From Pradoshia sp. D12 (GTDB lineage: Bacteria > Bacillota > Bacilli > Bacillales > Pradoshiaceae), in assembly GCF_008935075.1 (NCBI RefSeq), contig NZ_CP044545.1, positions 957,501 through 1,021,500 on the forward strand: a DNA stretch of 64,000 nt, read 5' to 3'. Positions within the stretch are counted from its first letter, which is position 1. Every line of letters begins with the position of its first letter. Both the position numbers and the translations under genes were made by a program. The notes beneath the pieces are model-generated. The model saw only the letters and a program-made list of their open reading frames with translations, searched no databases and was not told where the DNA came from. Positions 8,626-16,056 of this stretch are shown here, one piece after another.

Positions 8626-8721
8626 CCTGGTGCAGATGGAGTGGCTGTTGTTTCTGCTATTGCTTTAAGTGATTATCCACTTCAAGCGGTCGAATCGTTT
8701 AAGCAGCAGTTTGTATGTTAA
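8626..8721 (+). pseudogene. thiE: C-terminal relic of thiE (thiamine-phosphate synthase)
   Basis: An in-frame stretch of 31 codons reads PGADGVAVVSAIALSDYP... and ends with TAA at 8719-8721. GADGVAVVSAI is the phosphate-binding block close to the C-terminus of ThiE/TenI-type proteins. It is preceded in frame by a TAG and has no start codon or ribosome site, so it cannot be expressed as a protein. It directly follows the two TPP riboswitches, which indicates that a thiamine gene or operon once lay here and that all but its last codons has been deleted. Confidence 0.75.
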
Positions 8722-8814
8722 GTATCATGAAATGAATTAGGGTTTATGGGAAGGATAAAAGTGAAAGAGTGAGAATCTCTTCCGCTATTATTCTTGATAG
8801 GAGGCATAACAAAC

Positions 8815-8949
8815 ATGCGTGAATATGACCTAGTCCAATTAAATGAAGAACAGGTAAGGCAATTAAATGAGTACCAGGAAAAACTCAGCGAGCAATTAGG
8901 CCAAGATATTATTCTGATTGCTTATCATGATGAGGAGGAAAGCATTTAA
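8815..8949 (+). CDS. 44-aa acidic small protein of unknown function
   Basis: ATG 8815 has the ribosome site TAGGAGGC eight bases upstream. The product begins MREYDLVQLNEEQVRQLNEY, contains GQDIILIAYHDE and is followed at once by a strong terminator, so it has the layout of a complete monocistronic gene. Small proteins with this LNEEQ...IILIAY pattern are, as far as I recall, conserved in Bacillus, but I know no function. Confidence 0.65.
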   Translation: MREYDLVQLNEEQVRQLNEYQEKLSEQLGQDIILIAYHDEEESI

Positions 8950-8956
8950 TTCCTGT

Positions 8957-8995
8957 AAAAAGGCGATCAGCTATATAGCAATGAATCGCCTTTTT
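8957..8995 (+). terminator. Terminator after the 44-aa gene
   Basis: AAAAGGCGAT (8958-8967) pairs with ATCGCCTTTT around a 17-base loop, with TTTTT. Confidence 0.85.
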
Positions 8996-9132
8996 ACATA
9001 TTAGAAAAAAGATTTGGTGAATTGATCAAGAATATAGGAAGATTATAGATAGATGGTTTACAGTTAATATAGGTATTTATGAATCCTAAAACCATGCACA
9101 GAAGAGAAGGATAGAAGAAGGGATAGAGAAGA

Positions 9133-9603
9133 GTGATAGGGAATATTCGCATATGTACGGAAATTACCGAAAAACACTGGCGGTTGTTAATGGAGGCAGA
9201 TCCTTCAAGACAGCAAATCGAAAAATATAGCGATACAGGCTATACCTTTGAACTTCTTAGTGATGATGATATAGCAGGAATTATTATTGTAACTCCAAAA
9301 ACAACGGAACGAGTAGAAATTATGAATCTATCCGTAGATGAAAAATGGCGGGGCAGAGGATATGCGAAGGCACTGATTGAGTATGCTTGTTCGTTTTCAG
9401 CTGCCAAAGGGTATCGCATCGCAGAAATAGGTACTGGAAATTCCAGTATCTATCAACTTGCACTCTATCAAAAGGTTGGTTTTAGAATTATGGGTATCGA
9501 TCATGATTATTTTAGTAGGAATTATCCTGAGCCAATCTATGAAAATGGTATGTTATGCCGGGACATGATTCGTTTAGAAAGAAAACTTCAATTAAATAAG
9601 TAG
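9133..9603 (+). CDS. GNAT-family N-acetyltransferase
   Basis: 156 aa from GTG 9133; the purine-rich upstream AGAAGGG is somewhat distant, so the start is moderately certain. The acetyl-CoA-binding motif A is visible as VDEKWRGRGYAKALIEYA (about 68-85, the R-G-x-G-x-A pattern), followed by the motif B region YQLALYQKVGFRIMGIDHDYF (about 105-126). It is a free-standing gene. The substrate, whether small molecule or protein N-terminus, cannot be inferred. Confidence 0.8.
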   Translation: MIGNIRICTEITEKHWRLLMEADPSRQQIEKYSDTGYTFELLSDDDIAGIIIVTPKTTERVEIMNLSVDEKWRGRGYAKALIEYACSFSAAKGYRIAEIGTGNSSIYQLALYQKVGFRIMGIDHDYFSRNYPEPIYENGMLCRDMIRLERKLQLNK

Positions 9604-9720
9604 TAGGTAGTAGCGCATATCATTTTGGGAAGTGATTTCATATTTGCAGTTTATCTATAAAATGAAGAATTAGAGACTGGGCATATGAATGTGACGGCCA
9701 GTCTCCATAAAAGATGTATA

Positions 9721-10371
9721 TTATTTAGCCGAAGCTAAGACCCTACTAAATTTCTCTTTCCAGCTTTCTGATAAAGCATCGACGGAAAGGATACTTTGGA
9801 TGGCCTCTCTATTGCTGGAGTCATGATGCATAATTTGATTGGCATATGCAATCGTAATGCTCTGTGGGGCTCGATCGATAATTTCAATGACAGAACCTTT
9901 AGTAAGGATACCCTCCTCCAAAACTCGTAAATAATAGCCCGAATAGCCACTTGCTCTAATCCAAAAAGGTAATTGGTCTATATTATGCCGAGCGGCAATT
10001 TTATAACAGGGTTCCCGTGGTTGGGTAACTTGAAATAGGCAGCCATCTGCCTTAAGAATGTCGCCAATCCTAACCTTATCCTCCGTTAATCCAAATATAG
10101 TTAAATTTTCTCCAAAATCCCCTGCTTTAAATAATTGTCCGATTTTCTCTGACCAGTAAGGGTAATGTTCTGAGGGATATACACATATTGCTTTATCAGG
10201 ACCTCCGTGATGATTAAGGTCACTTTGTTTATCACCTTCTAAGTTGGTCTTTGAAACATGTATGGGATGGTGGACTTCATCTTTATAGATAGCAGATTGT
10301 ACAATTTTACTCTTATAATGCAGAGATGCAGGTTTTCCTACACGTATTGACTCGATTGTTCCGCTGATCAA
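9721..10371 (-). CDS. MOSC-domain protein (YiiM/YflK type)
   Basis: About 216 aa from TTG 10371, chosen because GAGAGGGGA lies six bases upstream; ATG 10389 is in frame but has no ribosome site, and the open frame beyond it runs into insertion-sequence DNA. Family motifs are NLEGDKQSDLNHHGGPDKAI (about 48-67) and QPREPCYKIA (about 130-139), where the Cys is the residue expected to contact the molybdenum cofactor sulphur. Relatives detoxify N-hydroxylated bases. The IS element lies about 30 bases upstream of the start, so the native promoter has been separated from the gene. Expression may now depend on read-through from the IS. Confidence 0.82.
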   Translation of the reverse strand: MISGTIESIRVGKPASLHYKSKIVQSAIYKDEVHHPIHVSKTNLEGDKQSDLNHHGGPDKAICVYPSEHYPYWSEKIGQLFKAGDFGENLTIFGLTEDKVRIGDILKADGCLFQVTQPREPCYKIAARHNIDQLPFWIRASGYSGYYLRVLEEGILTKGSVIEIIDRAPQSITIAYANQIMHHDSSNREAIQSILSVDALSESWKEKFSRVLASAK

Positions 10372-10393
10372 GCTAATCCCCTCTCTCATCTTT

Positions 10394-10401
10394 ATTTCTT
10401 T
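10394..10401. repeat. Target-site duplication, left copy (ATTTCTTT)
   Basis: The 8-base word ATTTCTTT abuts the left end of the IS and is repeated exactly at 12026-12033 beyond its right end. Confidence 0.9.
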
Positions 10402-10492
10402 GGCTCTGTTAAATTTTAATGTTGATTTTTTCAATAAAGTTAGGGAAACTCACTCGAATAAAAGTTTCCCTATGTTTTCAAATGTTTAAAAT

Positions 10493-10870
10493 CTATTCTT
10501 TTATTGCATTGGCTCCAATTTTCCATTTCATAAAAAGATTTATGTCGTGTATAGCGTCAATTATTCTCCAATTGTATTCTTGATTATCTCGGAGTTCTTT
10601 CAACACTATTGGTTTAACTATATGTTTTTCCAACATACCTTTTGTTCTTGCGATGTAGGCAAAACCTAAAATCGCATTCGCCCTTATTAGAGGATTCTCG
10701 TGTTCAGATAACTTGGCACATAAATCCTGTGCATACTTCCAATTTATATGATACTCTCCGACAGAAAGAGGAAGAGGAATAAGTTCATAGATTCTGTTCC
10801 TATCTAAAATTTCATTTAATTGTTGGTTTGATAAATCCTCAAGCGGTTTGTAAACCTTTTTTTCAGTCAA
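10493..10870 (-). CDS. IS passenger protein, HEAT-like helical, unknown function
   Basis: 125 aa from TTG 10870, with AGGTGA seven bases upstream. The middle and C-terminal parts (HENPLIRANAILGFAYIAR, about 57-75, and a second similar helical pair ending at about 115) look like one to two HEAT-type repeats, as in some immunity-like or regulatory proteins. It lies 32 bases downstream of the transposase inside the inverted repeats, so it moves with the element. No transposition motif is visible. IS1595 elements with extra genes are known; what this one does is unknown. Confidence 0.75.
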   Translation of the reverse strand: MTEKKVYKPLEDLSNQQLNEILDRNRIYELIPLPLSVGEYHINWKYAQDLCAKLSEHENPLIRANAILGFAYIARTKGMLEKHIVKPIVLKELRDNQEYNWRIIDAIHDINLFMKWKIGANAIKE

Positions 10871-10902
10871 AGAATCGTCACCTGATTTCGTAAGTTATAT
10901 GG

Positions 10903-11934
10903 TTATTTCACGCTAAATTTGGCTAACCGTAAACTGTCATATGTGTCCGTCATTTCAAATACAAATGAAGTTAATAAAAATTCTTTAATATGCTGTTTAG
11001 TGCTTTCGTTGCTACGACTATCGACAAACAAAAACCAGGAAAGGTAATTATCCAGATACTTTGTAGCCACACCTTTAAAGCGGCCTATCCACTGTTTTAG
11101 ACGAGAATGAAGACCGTTGACATTTTGGATGTGATACAAACCCTTGATAACGTGTTTGCCACCGTCTGATTTAATACGGTAATGCTCTAAACCTTTTTCT
11201 TTCGCATAGGTTTTGTAAGCCCTCCAAGCATCGGTTACAATCACGTTGTCTTTGGAAAGTTTAGAACCAATTAAGGCATCGACTTTCAGTTTTATAATAC
11301 GCCCCATACAAGCAACTTTGGAGACCGTTGCTTTTGTTCGGTCTCTGGCAACGAGGACACAAACCTGTTCGTGGCTGATTCCTCTCTGCTTGGATTTCCC
11401 GCCACGTTTGCGTGGTTTGCGTTCAATAATGCTACGTTGTCCTTTTTGAGAGTATAGGAAATAGGTCTCGTCCATTTCAACGATTCCCTCAAAGTGGTCA
11501 AAATCCATTTGTTTTAAGGCGTTTAATAGTTTGTGTCTCCAATAAAAAAGAGTAACCCAAGTGACCCCTACGATTTCAGCAGATTTTCGCAGAGAATAGC
11601 CTTTGAACATACAATCAACAAATGTAATCCATTCGTTAGCCTTTCGAGTGCGGTACAAGACGGTGTTGGTTGTGTCAGTAAAGGTTTTGCTACAACATTT
11701 ACATTGATACCGTTGCCGTCCCTTATATTTTCCGAACCGAACAACGTGTTCCGATGAACAATGAGGACACTCGAATCCTTCCTTGAAGCGAGTTTCCCTC
11801 ATTTCATCAATTAATCGACCACCAGCAGAGGAAGAAGGGTCAACATAGCGTTTAACCCATTGATAGACTTGTTCTTTTTGGGTGTGTGGTAATTTGTCAA
11901 TATACTTTAACAAGTTGCTAAACGCTTTGCCCAC
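10903..11934 (-). CDS. IS1595-family transposase (ISXO2-like DDE domain)
   Basis: 343 aa. An N-terminal zinc ribbon is formed by C56-x2-C59 and C78-x2-C81 (CPHC ... CKCC). It is followed by a helix-turn-helix-like segment (SLRKSAEIVGVTWVTLFYWR, about 114-133). The ISXO2-like catalytic domain has D155 in EMDETYF, D235 in VTDAWRAY, and the late block HIQNVNGLHSRLKQW (about 268-282), where the third metal ligand of this family lies. Length and motifs are complete, with no frameshift. The gene reads from the right end toward the left end of the element. Confidence 0.93.
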   Translation of the reverse strand: MGKAFSNLLKYIDKLPHTQKEQVYQWVKRYVDPSSSAGGRLIDEMRETRFKEGFECPHCSSEHVVRFGKYKGRQRYQCKCCSKTFTDTTNTVLYRTRKANEWITFVDCMFKGYSLRKSAEIVGVTWVTLFYWRHKLLNALKQMDFDHFEGIVEMDETYFLYSQKGQRSIIERKPRKRGGKSKQRGISHEQVCVLVARDRTKATVSKVACMGRIIKLKVDALIGSKLSKDNVIVTDAWRAYKTYAKEKGLEHYRIKSDGGKHVIKGLYHIQNVNGLHSRLKQWIGRFKGVATKYLDNYLSWFLFVDSRSNESTKQHIKEFLLTSFVFEMTDTYDSLRLAKFSVK

Positions 11935-12025
11935 CTTGACAACCTCCCCGAATATTCGTTCTTATATTGATTATATCAAGGATTCGGACAGGTATCAAAA
12001 ATCAACATTTACATTTAACAGAGCC

Positions 12026-12033
12026 ATTTCTTT
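12026..12033. repeat. Target-site duplication, right copy (ATTTCTTT)
   Basis: Exact direct repeat of 10394-10401 immediately outside the right inverted repeat. Confidence 0.9.
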
Positions 12034-12241
12034 AATAATAGCAAAAATAAAGACAGTCTATTCCGCATAGACGCAACTTATTACAAAATTAAAAATAGTG
12101 CCATACCCTTAGGGAAAAGTATACCTGGCAAACTAATAATAAGGAAATTCCATTATTTGTTTTTCAATGAAGAGAATGGTAGGATAGCTATGTGAACATG
12201 CTAATGTTTAGTAGAGATAGATTGAGATGGGAGAGAATAAT

Positions 12242-12448
12242 ATGTTTTCAAATATTGGAGTACCTGGGCTTATTCTTATATTAGTTCTCGCATTAATGAT
12301 ATTTGGGCCATCAAAGCTTCCTGAAATAGGAAGGGCATTTGGGAAAACATTAAAAGAGTTTAAAAATGCTACAAAAGATATAATAGAAGATGATGATGAA
12401 GTTAAAAAGAACAATAAGGTCAATATTGAGAAAACGCCAAATCCTTAA
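12242..12448 (+). CDS. tatA: Twin-arginine translocase subunit TatA
   Basis: 68 aa from ATG 12242, preceded by GGGAGAG; ATG 12227 would add five residues but has no ribosome site. The N-terminal transmembrane helix ([19 protein letters not shown]) with the [20 protein letters not shown] hinge and amphipathic helix (about 21-40) is diagnostic of TatA/TatE. It forms the pore-like component for export of folded twin-arginine proteins. There is no tatC beside it, so it is an orphan like B. subtilis tatAc and must pair with a TatC encoded elsewhere. A terminator at 12479 makes it monocistronic. Confidence 0.93.
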   Translation: MFSNIGVPGLILILVLALMIFGPSKLPEIGRAFGKTLKEFKNATKDIIEDDDEVKKNNKVNIEKTPNP

Positions 12449-12478
12449 TGTTTCATAAAAATTAAAAAGTACTATGAT

Positions 12479-12515
12479 AAACCACCCTTTATTTTGCAGG
12501 CAGGGGTGGTTTTTA
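12479..12515 (+). terminator. Terminator after tatA
   Basis: AAACCACCC pairs with GGGGTGGTTT, followed by a T-run. Confidence 0.85.
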
Positions 12516-12892
12516 GTTTCTTCCTAGAGTAGTGCCCAAAGATGCAGCAATATATAGAGTACACGGTAATGAGGATATAGTAGTAAAAGACAATCTTTTT
12601 ATATAACTATGTATAAAGGAAACTCCATTTTGAATCTTTTTTCAAAATGTTTTTATTTTTTTTGTTAAATGAATAGCTTTTAAAGCGACGAATAAATAAT
12701 TAGGTCATTATTTAACCTGTCTGGCAGTGAATAACAGCATTTGTAGACTATAAAATGAAAGGTAAGGGGTAATTGTTTGAAAAATTTATGGAAAAGTAAT
12801 CAAGGTCATAATACTACCTTTGACATAGTTTAATGATGATGAAGTTATATATTTTGAACTATATACATTAGGCAGATGACTATTTTTCTGAA
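12516..12892. other. Gene-free stretch before the arg operon
   Basis: No convincing gene. It holds a 29-codon open fragment (12517-12605, ends NEDIVVKDNLFI) without start or ribosome site, an AT-rich hairpin with a long T-run (12626-12663), and otherwise AT-rich sequence up to the arg promoter. Confidence 0.5.
12626..12663 (+). terminator. AT-rich hairpin with T-run, possible terminator
   Basis: CATTTTGAA (12626-12634) pairs with TTCAAAATG (12641-12649), followed by a mostly-T stretch. The stem is AT-rich and no gene precedes it, so function is uncertain. Confidence 0.45.
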
Positions 12893-12910
12893 AATAAATA
12901 AAAATACATT
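12893..12910 (+). promoter_or_regulatory. Candidate ARG box (ArgR/AhrC operator)
   Basis: AATAAATAAAAATACATT fits the Bacillus ARG-box consensus CATGAATAAAAATKCAAK at 14 of 18 positions by eye. It abuts the -35 element of the argC promoter, where arginine-bound AhrC would repress. Confidence 0.5.
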
Positions 12911-12937
12911 TGATTTTATAAATATACATACTATAAT
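12910..12937 (+). promoter_or_regulatory. Sigma-A promoter of the arg operon
   Basis: TTGATT (12910-12915), 16-base spacer, TATAAT (12932-12937), 44 bases before ATG of argC. Confidence 0.65.
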
Positions 12938-12981
12938 AGATAGATATTACAGAATATACAATCAATGGATGGGGTGGAAAC

Positions 12982-14019
12982 ATGAATGTATCTGTTGTAG
13001 GGGCTACAGGATATAGTGGAATGGAATTAATACGTTTACTTTCGAGTCATCCAACATTCCATTTAACGGCTGTATATTCATCTTCGAGTGCAGGTAATCG
13101 ACTTGATCATGAAAATAGACAGCATTTTGGACTGATTCCCCATGTTTTAAGTGAAGTGGATCCAGGGCTAATTGCTAAACAAAGTGAACTTGTATTTTTG
13201 GCAATGCCCAGTGGCGTATCAAAGGAACTTGTTCCGGAACTGTATAAGAAAGGCTTGAAAATTATAGATTTATCCGGAGATCATAGGTTGAAAAGCGGAG
13301 AATTATATGAAAAGTGGTATAAAGGATCACCGCCATCAAACGATTTATTACAAAATAGTGTGTATGGACTATCTGAATGGAATCGGGCAGCAATCCGTGA
13401 GAGCCGTTTAATCGCAAATCCTGGCTGTTACCCGACAGCTACTTTGTTAGGATTGGTTCCGCTTTTATCAAATGAATTAATTGAATCATCTGACATTATT
13501 ATTGATGCTAAATCAGGTGTTTCAGGAGCAGGTAAAAAGAGTAATGATTCGAAACATTATGCCCATGTAAATGATAACCTATCAATCTATAAAGTACATC
13601 AACATCAGCATATACCTGAAATAGAGCAACAATTATCAGAATGGGACTCTGAGCTGGCGCCTATTATGTTTACTACTCATCTCATTCCTATGACACGTGG
13701 AATAATGGTGACGATGCATGCAAAGGTAAAGCCTGAAGTAACAGCTGAACATATTCATAATGCTTTTCTAACAGCTTACCAAAATGAATTCTTTATTCGT
13801 TATAGGGGTGAAAATAGCTTTTCATCGACAAAGGAAGTGTATGGCTCCAATTTTTGCGATATAGGTTTCAGAATGGATGAGAGGACAGGAAGAGTCACCG
13901 TCGTTTCTGTAATTGATAATCTCGTCAAAGGAGCAGCAGGCCAAGCGATTCACAACGCAAATATTATGATGGGACTTGAAGAAACAGAAGGTTTACGTTT
14001 TTATCCAGTCTATCCTTAA
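12982..14019 (+). CDS. argC: N-acetyl-gamma-glutamyl-phosphate reductase
   Basis: 345 aa, full length. The N-terminal Rossmann motif GATGYSGMELIRLL (7-20) binds NADPH. The catalytic Cys is C149 in ANPGCYPTA. The later SGVSGAGKKS block and the dimerisation region are present. It reduces N-acetylglutamyl phosphate to the semialdehyde, the third step of arginine synthesis. It is the first gene of argC-J-B-D-F, with argJ 25 bases downstream. Confidence 0.97.
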   Translation: MNVSVVGATGYSGMELIRLLSSHPTFHLTAVYSSSSAGNRLDHENRQHFGLIPHVLSEVDPGLIAKQSELVFLAMPSGVSKELVPELYKKGLKIIDLSGDHRLKSGELYEKWYKGSPPSNDLLQNSVYGLSEWNRAAIRESRLIANPGCYPTATLLGLVPLLSNELIESSDIIIDAKSGVSGAGKKSNDSKHYAHVNDNLSIYKVHQHQHIPEIEQQLSEWDSELAPIMFTTHLIPMTRGIMVTMHAKVKPEVTAEHIHNAFLTAYQNEFFIRYRGENSFSSTKEVYGSNFCDIGFRMDERTGRVTVVSVIDNLVKGAAGQAIHNANIMMGLEETEGLRFYPVYP

Positions 14020-14044
14020 GGAACAAAGGGAGTGGAGATAATCT

Positions 14045-15271
14045 ATGAAGGTGCTAATGAATGGGGACATTAAGGCAGTAAAAGGAGGTATTCTTATACC
14101 AAAAGGGTATCAGGCAGAAGGAATCCACGCAGGCTTACGCTACGCGCGTAATGATCTAGCTATTTTATATTCGACTGTTCCAGCGAATGCAGCAGCCGTA
14201 TATACGTTAAACACTTACCAGGCAGCTCCAATCCTTGTTACTAAGGAAAGTTTGAAAATAGATGGAAAACTGCAGGCAGTCGTAGTAAATAGTGCGTGCG
14301 CTAACGCTTGTACCGGAGAACGTGGATTGAAGGATGCCTATTGTATGCGATCACATGTAGCGGATAAATTACACATACCTCCGTCCTACGTGGCGGTTGC
14401 TTCTACTGGAGTGATTGGTGAATTTTTAGAGATTGATAAGATATGCACTGGAATTGAAAATATTCATTTGACAGATCAGGAGGCGGGAGCTGAACATTTT
14501 GAAGAGGCTATTCTGACAACGGATACAAAGACCAAGAGCTGTGCTTTTCAAACTATAATCGATGGGGTTGTCGTTTCAATGGGAGGAGCGGCAAAGGGAT
14601 CTGGCATGATTCATCCTAATATGGCAACGATGCTTGGGTTTATTACAACGGATGCAAATGTGGAACAGAGTTCCTTGCAAAGAGCATTAAGAACTGTGAC
14701 AAATGTTTCGTTTAATCAAATTACAGTCGATGGAGATACTTCAACCAATGATATGGTTGTTGTTATGGCAAATGGAATGGCAGAAAATCAAATGCTCTCT
14801 GAAAAGCATCCGGAGTGGAATCGCTTTGTATATTTATTAAAAGAGGTTTCCGAATCGTTGGCAAAACAAATCGCGCGTGATGGTGAAGGTGCCACCAAGC
14901 TGGTTGAAGTGGTTGTAAAAGGAGCAGAAACAGACCAAGAGGCTCAAGCACTTGCAAAAACAGTCATAGGATCAAATTTAGTGAAAACAGCTGTTTATGG
15001 GGCCGATGCCAATTGGGGCAGGATTGTCGGAGCGATGGGGAGAAGCAATATCCCTTTTAATCAGGACCGGGTAAGCATTTTTTTCGGACCGGTGGAGGTT
15101 CTCCATTTTGGTGCACCCATTATTTTTGATGAGGAAAAAGCTCGTGATTATTTACTAGGCAATGAAGTCCAAATCAGAATCGAATTGACAGATGGACTCG
15201 GCACCGGAACTGCATGGGGATGCGACCTTACGTATGATTATGTAAAAATTAATGCAAGCTATCGAACTTAA
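14045..15271 (+). CDS. argJ: Bifunctional glutamate N-acetyltransferase / ornithine acetyltransferase
   Basis: 408 aa. The autocleavage site is in the block HPNMATMLGFI, with T195 as the expected new N-terminal nucleophile that splits the precursor into alpha and beta chains. The oxyanion-hole residues lie in the upstream ASTGVIGE block (about 119-126). The enzyme transfers the acetyl group from N-acetylornithine to glutamate, so the pathway is cyclic and needs no argE; acetyl-CoA-dependent activity varies between species. It is followed 14 bases later by argB. Confidence 0.96.
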   Translation: MKVLMNGDIKAVKGGILIPKGYQAEGIHAGLRYARNDLAILYSTVPANAAAVYTLNTYQAAPILVTKESLKIDGKLQAVVVNSACANACTGERGLKDAYCMRSHVADKLHIPPSYVAVASTGVIGEFLEIDKICTGIENIHLTDQEAGAEHFEEAILTTDTKTKSCAFQTIIDGVVVSMGGAAKGSGMIHPNMATMLGFITTDANVEQSSLQRALRTVTNVSFNQITVDGDTSTNDMVVVMANGMAENQMLSEKHPEWNRFVYLLKEVSESLAKQIARDGEGATKLVEVVVKGAETDQEAQALAKTVIGSNLVKTAVYGADANWGRIVGAMGRSNIPFNQDRVSIFFGPVEVLHFGAPIIFDEEKARDYLLGNEVQIRIELTDGLGTGTAWGCDLTYDYVKINASYRT

Positions 15272-15285
15272 GGGGAGATGTTTGG

Positions 15286-16056
15286 ATGAAGATAATTGTT
15301 GTCAAATGCGGGGGAAGCATTATTGATCAATTAACCGATCATTTTTTCAATAGTTTAAGGGAACTGGAGGATAAAGGATATTCCTTTGTATTCGTCCATG
15401 GGGGCGGACCAGATATAAATGATATGCTCGCTAAATTTGAGATCCCTGTTCAGTTTGAAAAGGGTTTAAGAAAAACATCTGTCAAGGTCCTTGAGATAGC
15501 AGAGCTTGTCCTTGCTGGGAAGACGAATAGGCAGCTTGTGCATAAATTACAATCAAAAGGGTTTCAAACAATCGGAATAAATGGGTCGGACGGATTCATA
15601 TTAGAGGCGGAGTATATTAATAAAGCAGAGCTTGGTGAGGTAGGAATGATTAAAAAGGTAAACAGCCATCTTTTAGAGAGTCTGTTATCGAATGGGGTCT
15701 ATCCCGTACTCACCCCGATTTCCATGTCAAAAGAAGGACGAAAGCTTAATGTAAATGCAGATTCCGCTGCTGGTGCTGTTGCGGCAGCCCTAAGAGCTGA
15801 AATGTGCATTTTTATAACGGATGTCAATGGAATAAGGAATGGTACAAAAACCATTGAGCATATAACAGAATCAGAAATCACCCAAATGATTGATCAGGGA
15901 ACGATATATGGTGGGATGATTCCAAAAGTGCAGGCTGCTTTATCTGCTAAAAAGCAAGGTGCGTCAACAATATTAATTACAAGCGGTGTATCCAGATTCT
16001 TTGCTGATGAAAAATGGCAGGGTACATTCCTTGGAGCTGAGGAGAGGGTGATGTGA
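15286..16056 (+). CDS. argB: Acetylglutamate kinase
   Basis: 256 aa of the amino-acid kinase fold. Visible are the N-terminal VVKCGGSIID (5-14), the HGGGPDIN substrate loop (about 39-46), LNVNADSAAGAVA (about 148-160) and the ATP-binding FITDVNGI (about 171-178). It phosphorylates N-acetylglutamate, the second step of the pathway. There is no N-terminal extension of the kind often linked to arginine inhibition. The stop overlaps the argD start by one base (TGATG). Confidence 0.96.
   Translation: MKIIVVKCGGSIIDQLTDHFFNSLRELEDKGYSFVFVHGGGPDINDMLAKFEIPVQFEKGLRKTSVKVLEIAELVLAGKTNRQLVHKLQSKGFQTIGINGSDGFILEAEYINKAELGEVGMIKKVNSHLLESLLSNGVYPVLTPISMSKEGRKLNVNADSAAGAVAAALRAEMCIFITDVNGIRNGTKTIEHITESEITQMIDQGTIYGGMIPKVQAALSAKKQGASTILITSGVSRFFADEKWQGTFLGAEERVM

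Larger units (their letters stand above)
10402..12025 (-). mobile_element. Complete IS1595-type insertion sequence (1624 bp) with passenger gene
   Basis: Both ends start GGCTCTGTTAAA reading inward. The inverted repeats 10402-10430 and 11997-12025 match at 27 of 29 positions. The exact 8-bp duplication ATTTCTTT flanks it, which is the size known for the IS1595 family. It holds a transposase and a second gene of 125 aa, both on the minus strand and reading toward the MOSC gene. Intact ends, direct repeats and open frames indicate a recent or still functional insertion. A 10-bp hairpin (TAGGGAAACT ... AGTTTCCCTA, 10441-10471) after the passenger gene may end its transcript. Confidence 0.92.

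Noticed and set aside
12208-12423. 71-aa minus-strand open frame over tatA
   Set aside because: Mirror of the tatA coding sequence; no ribosome site.
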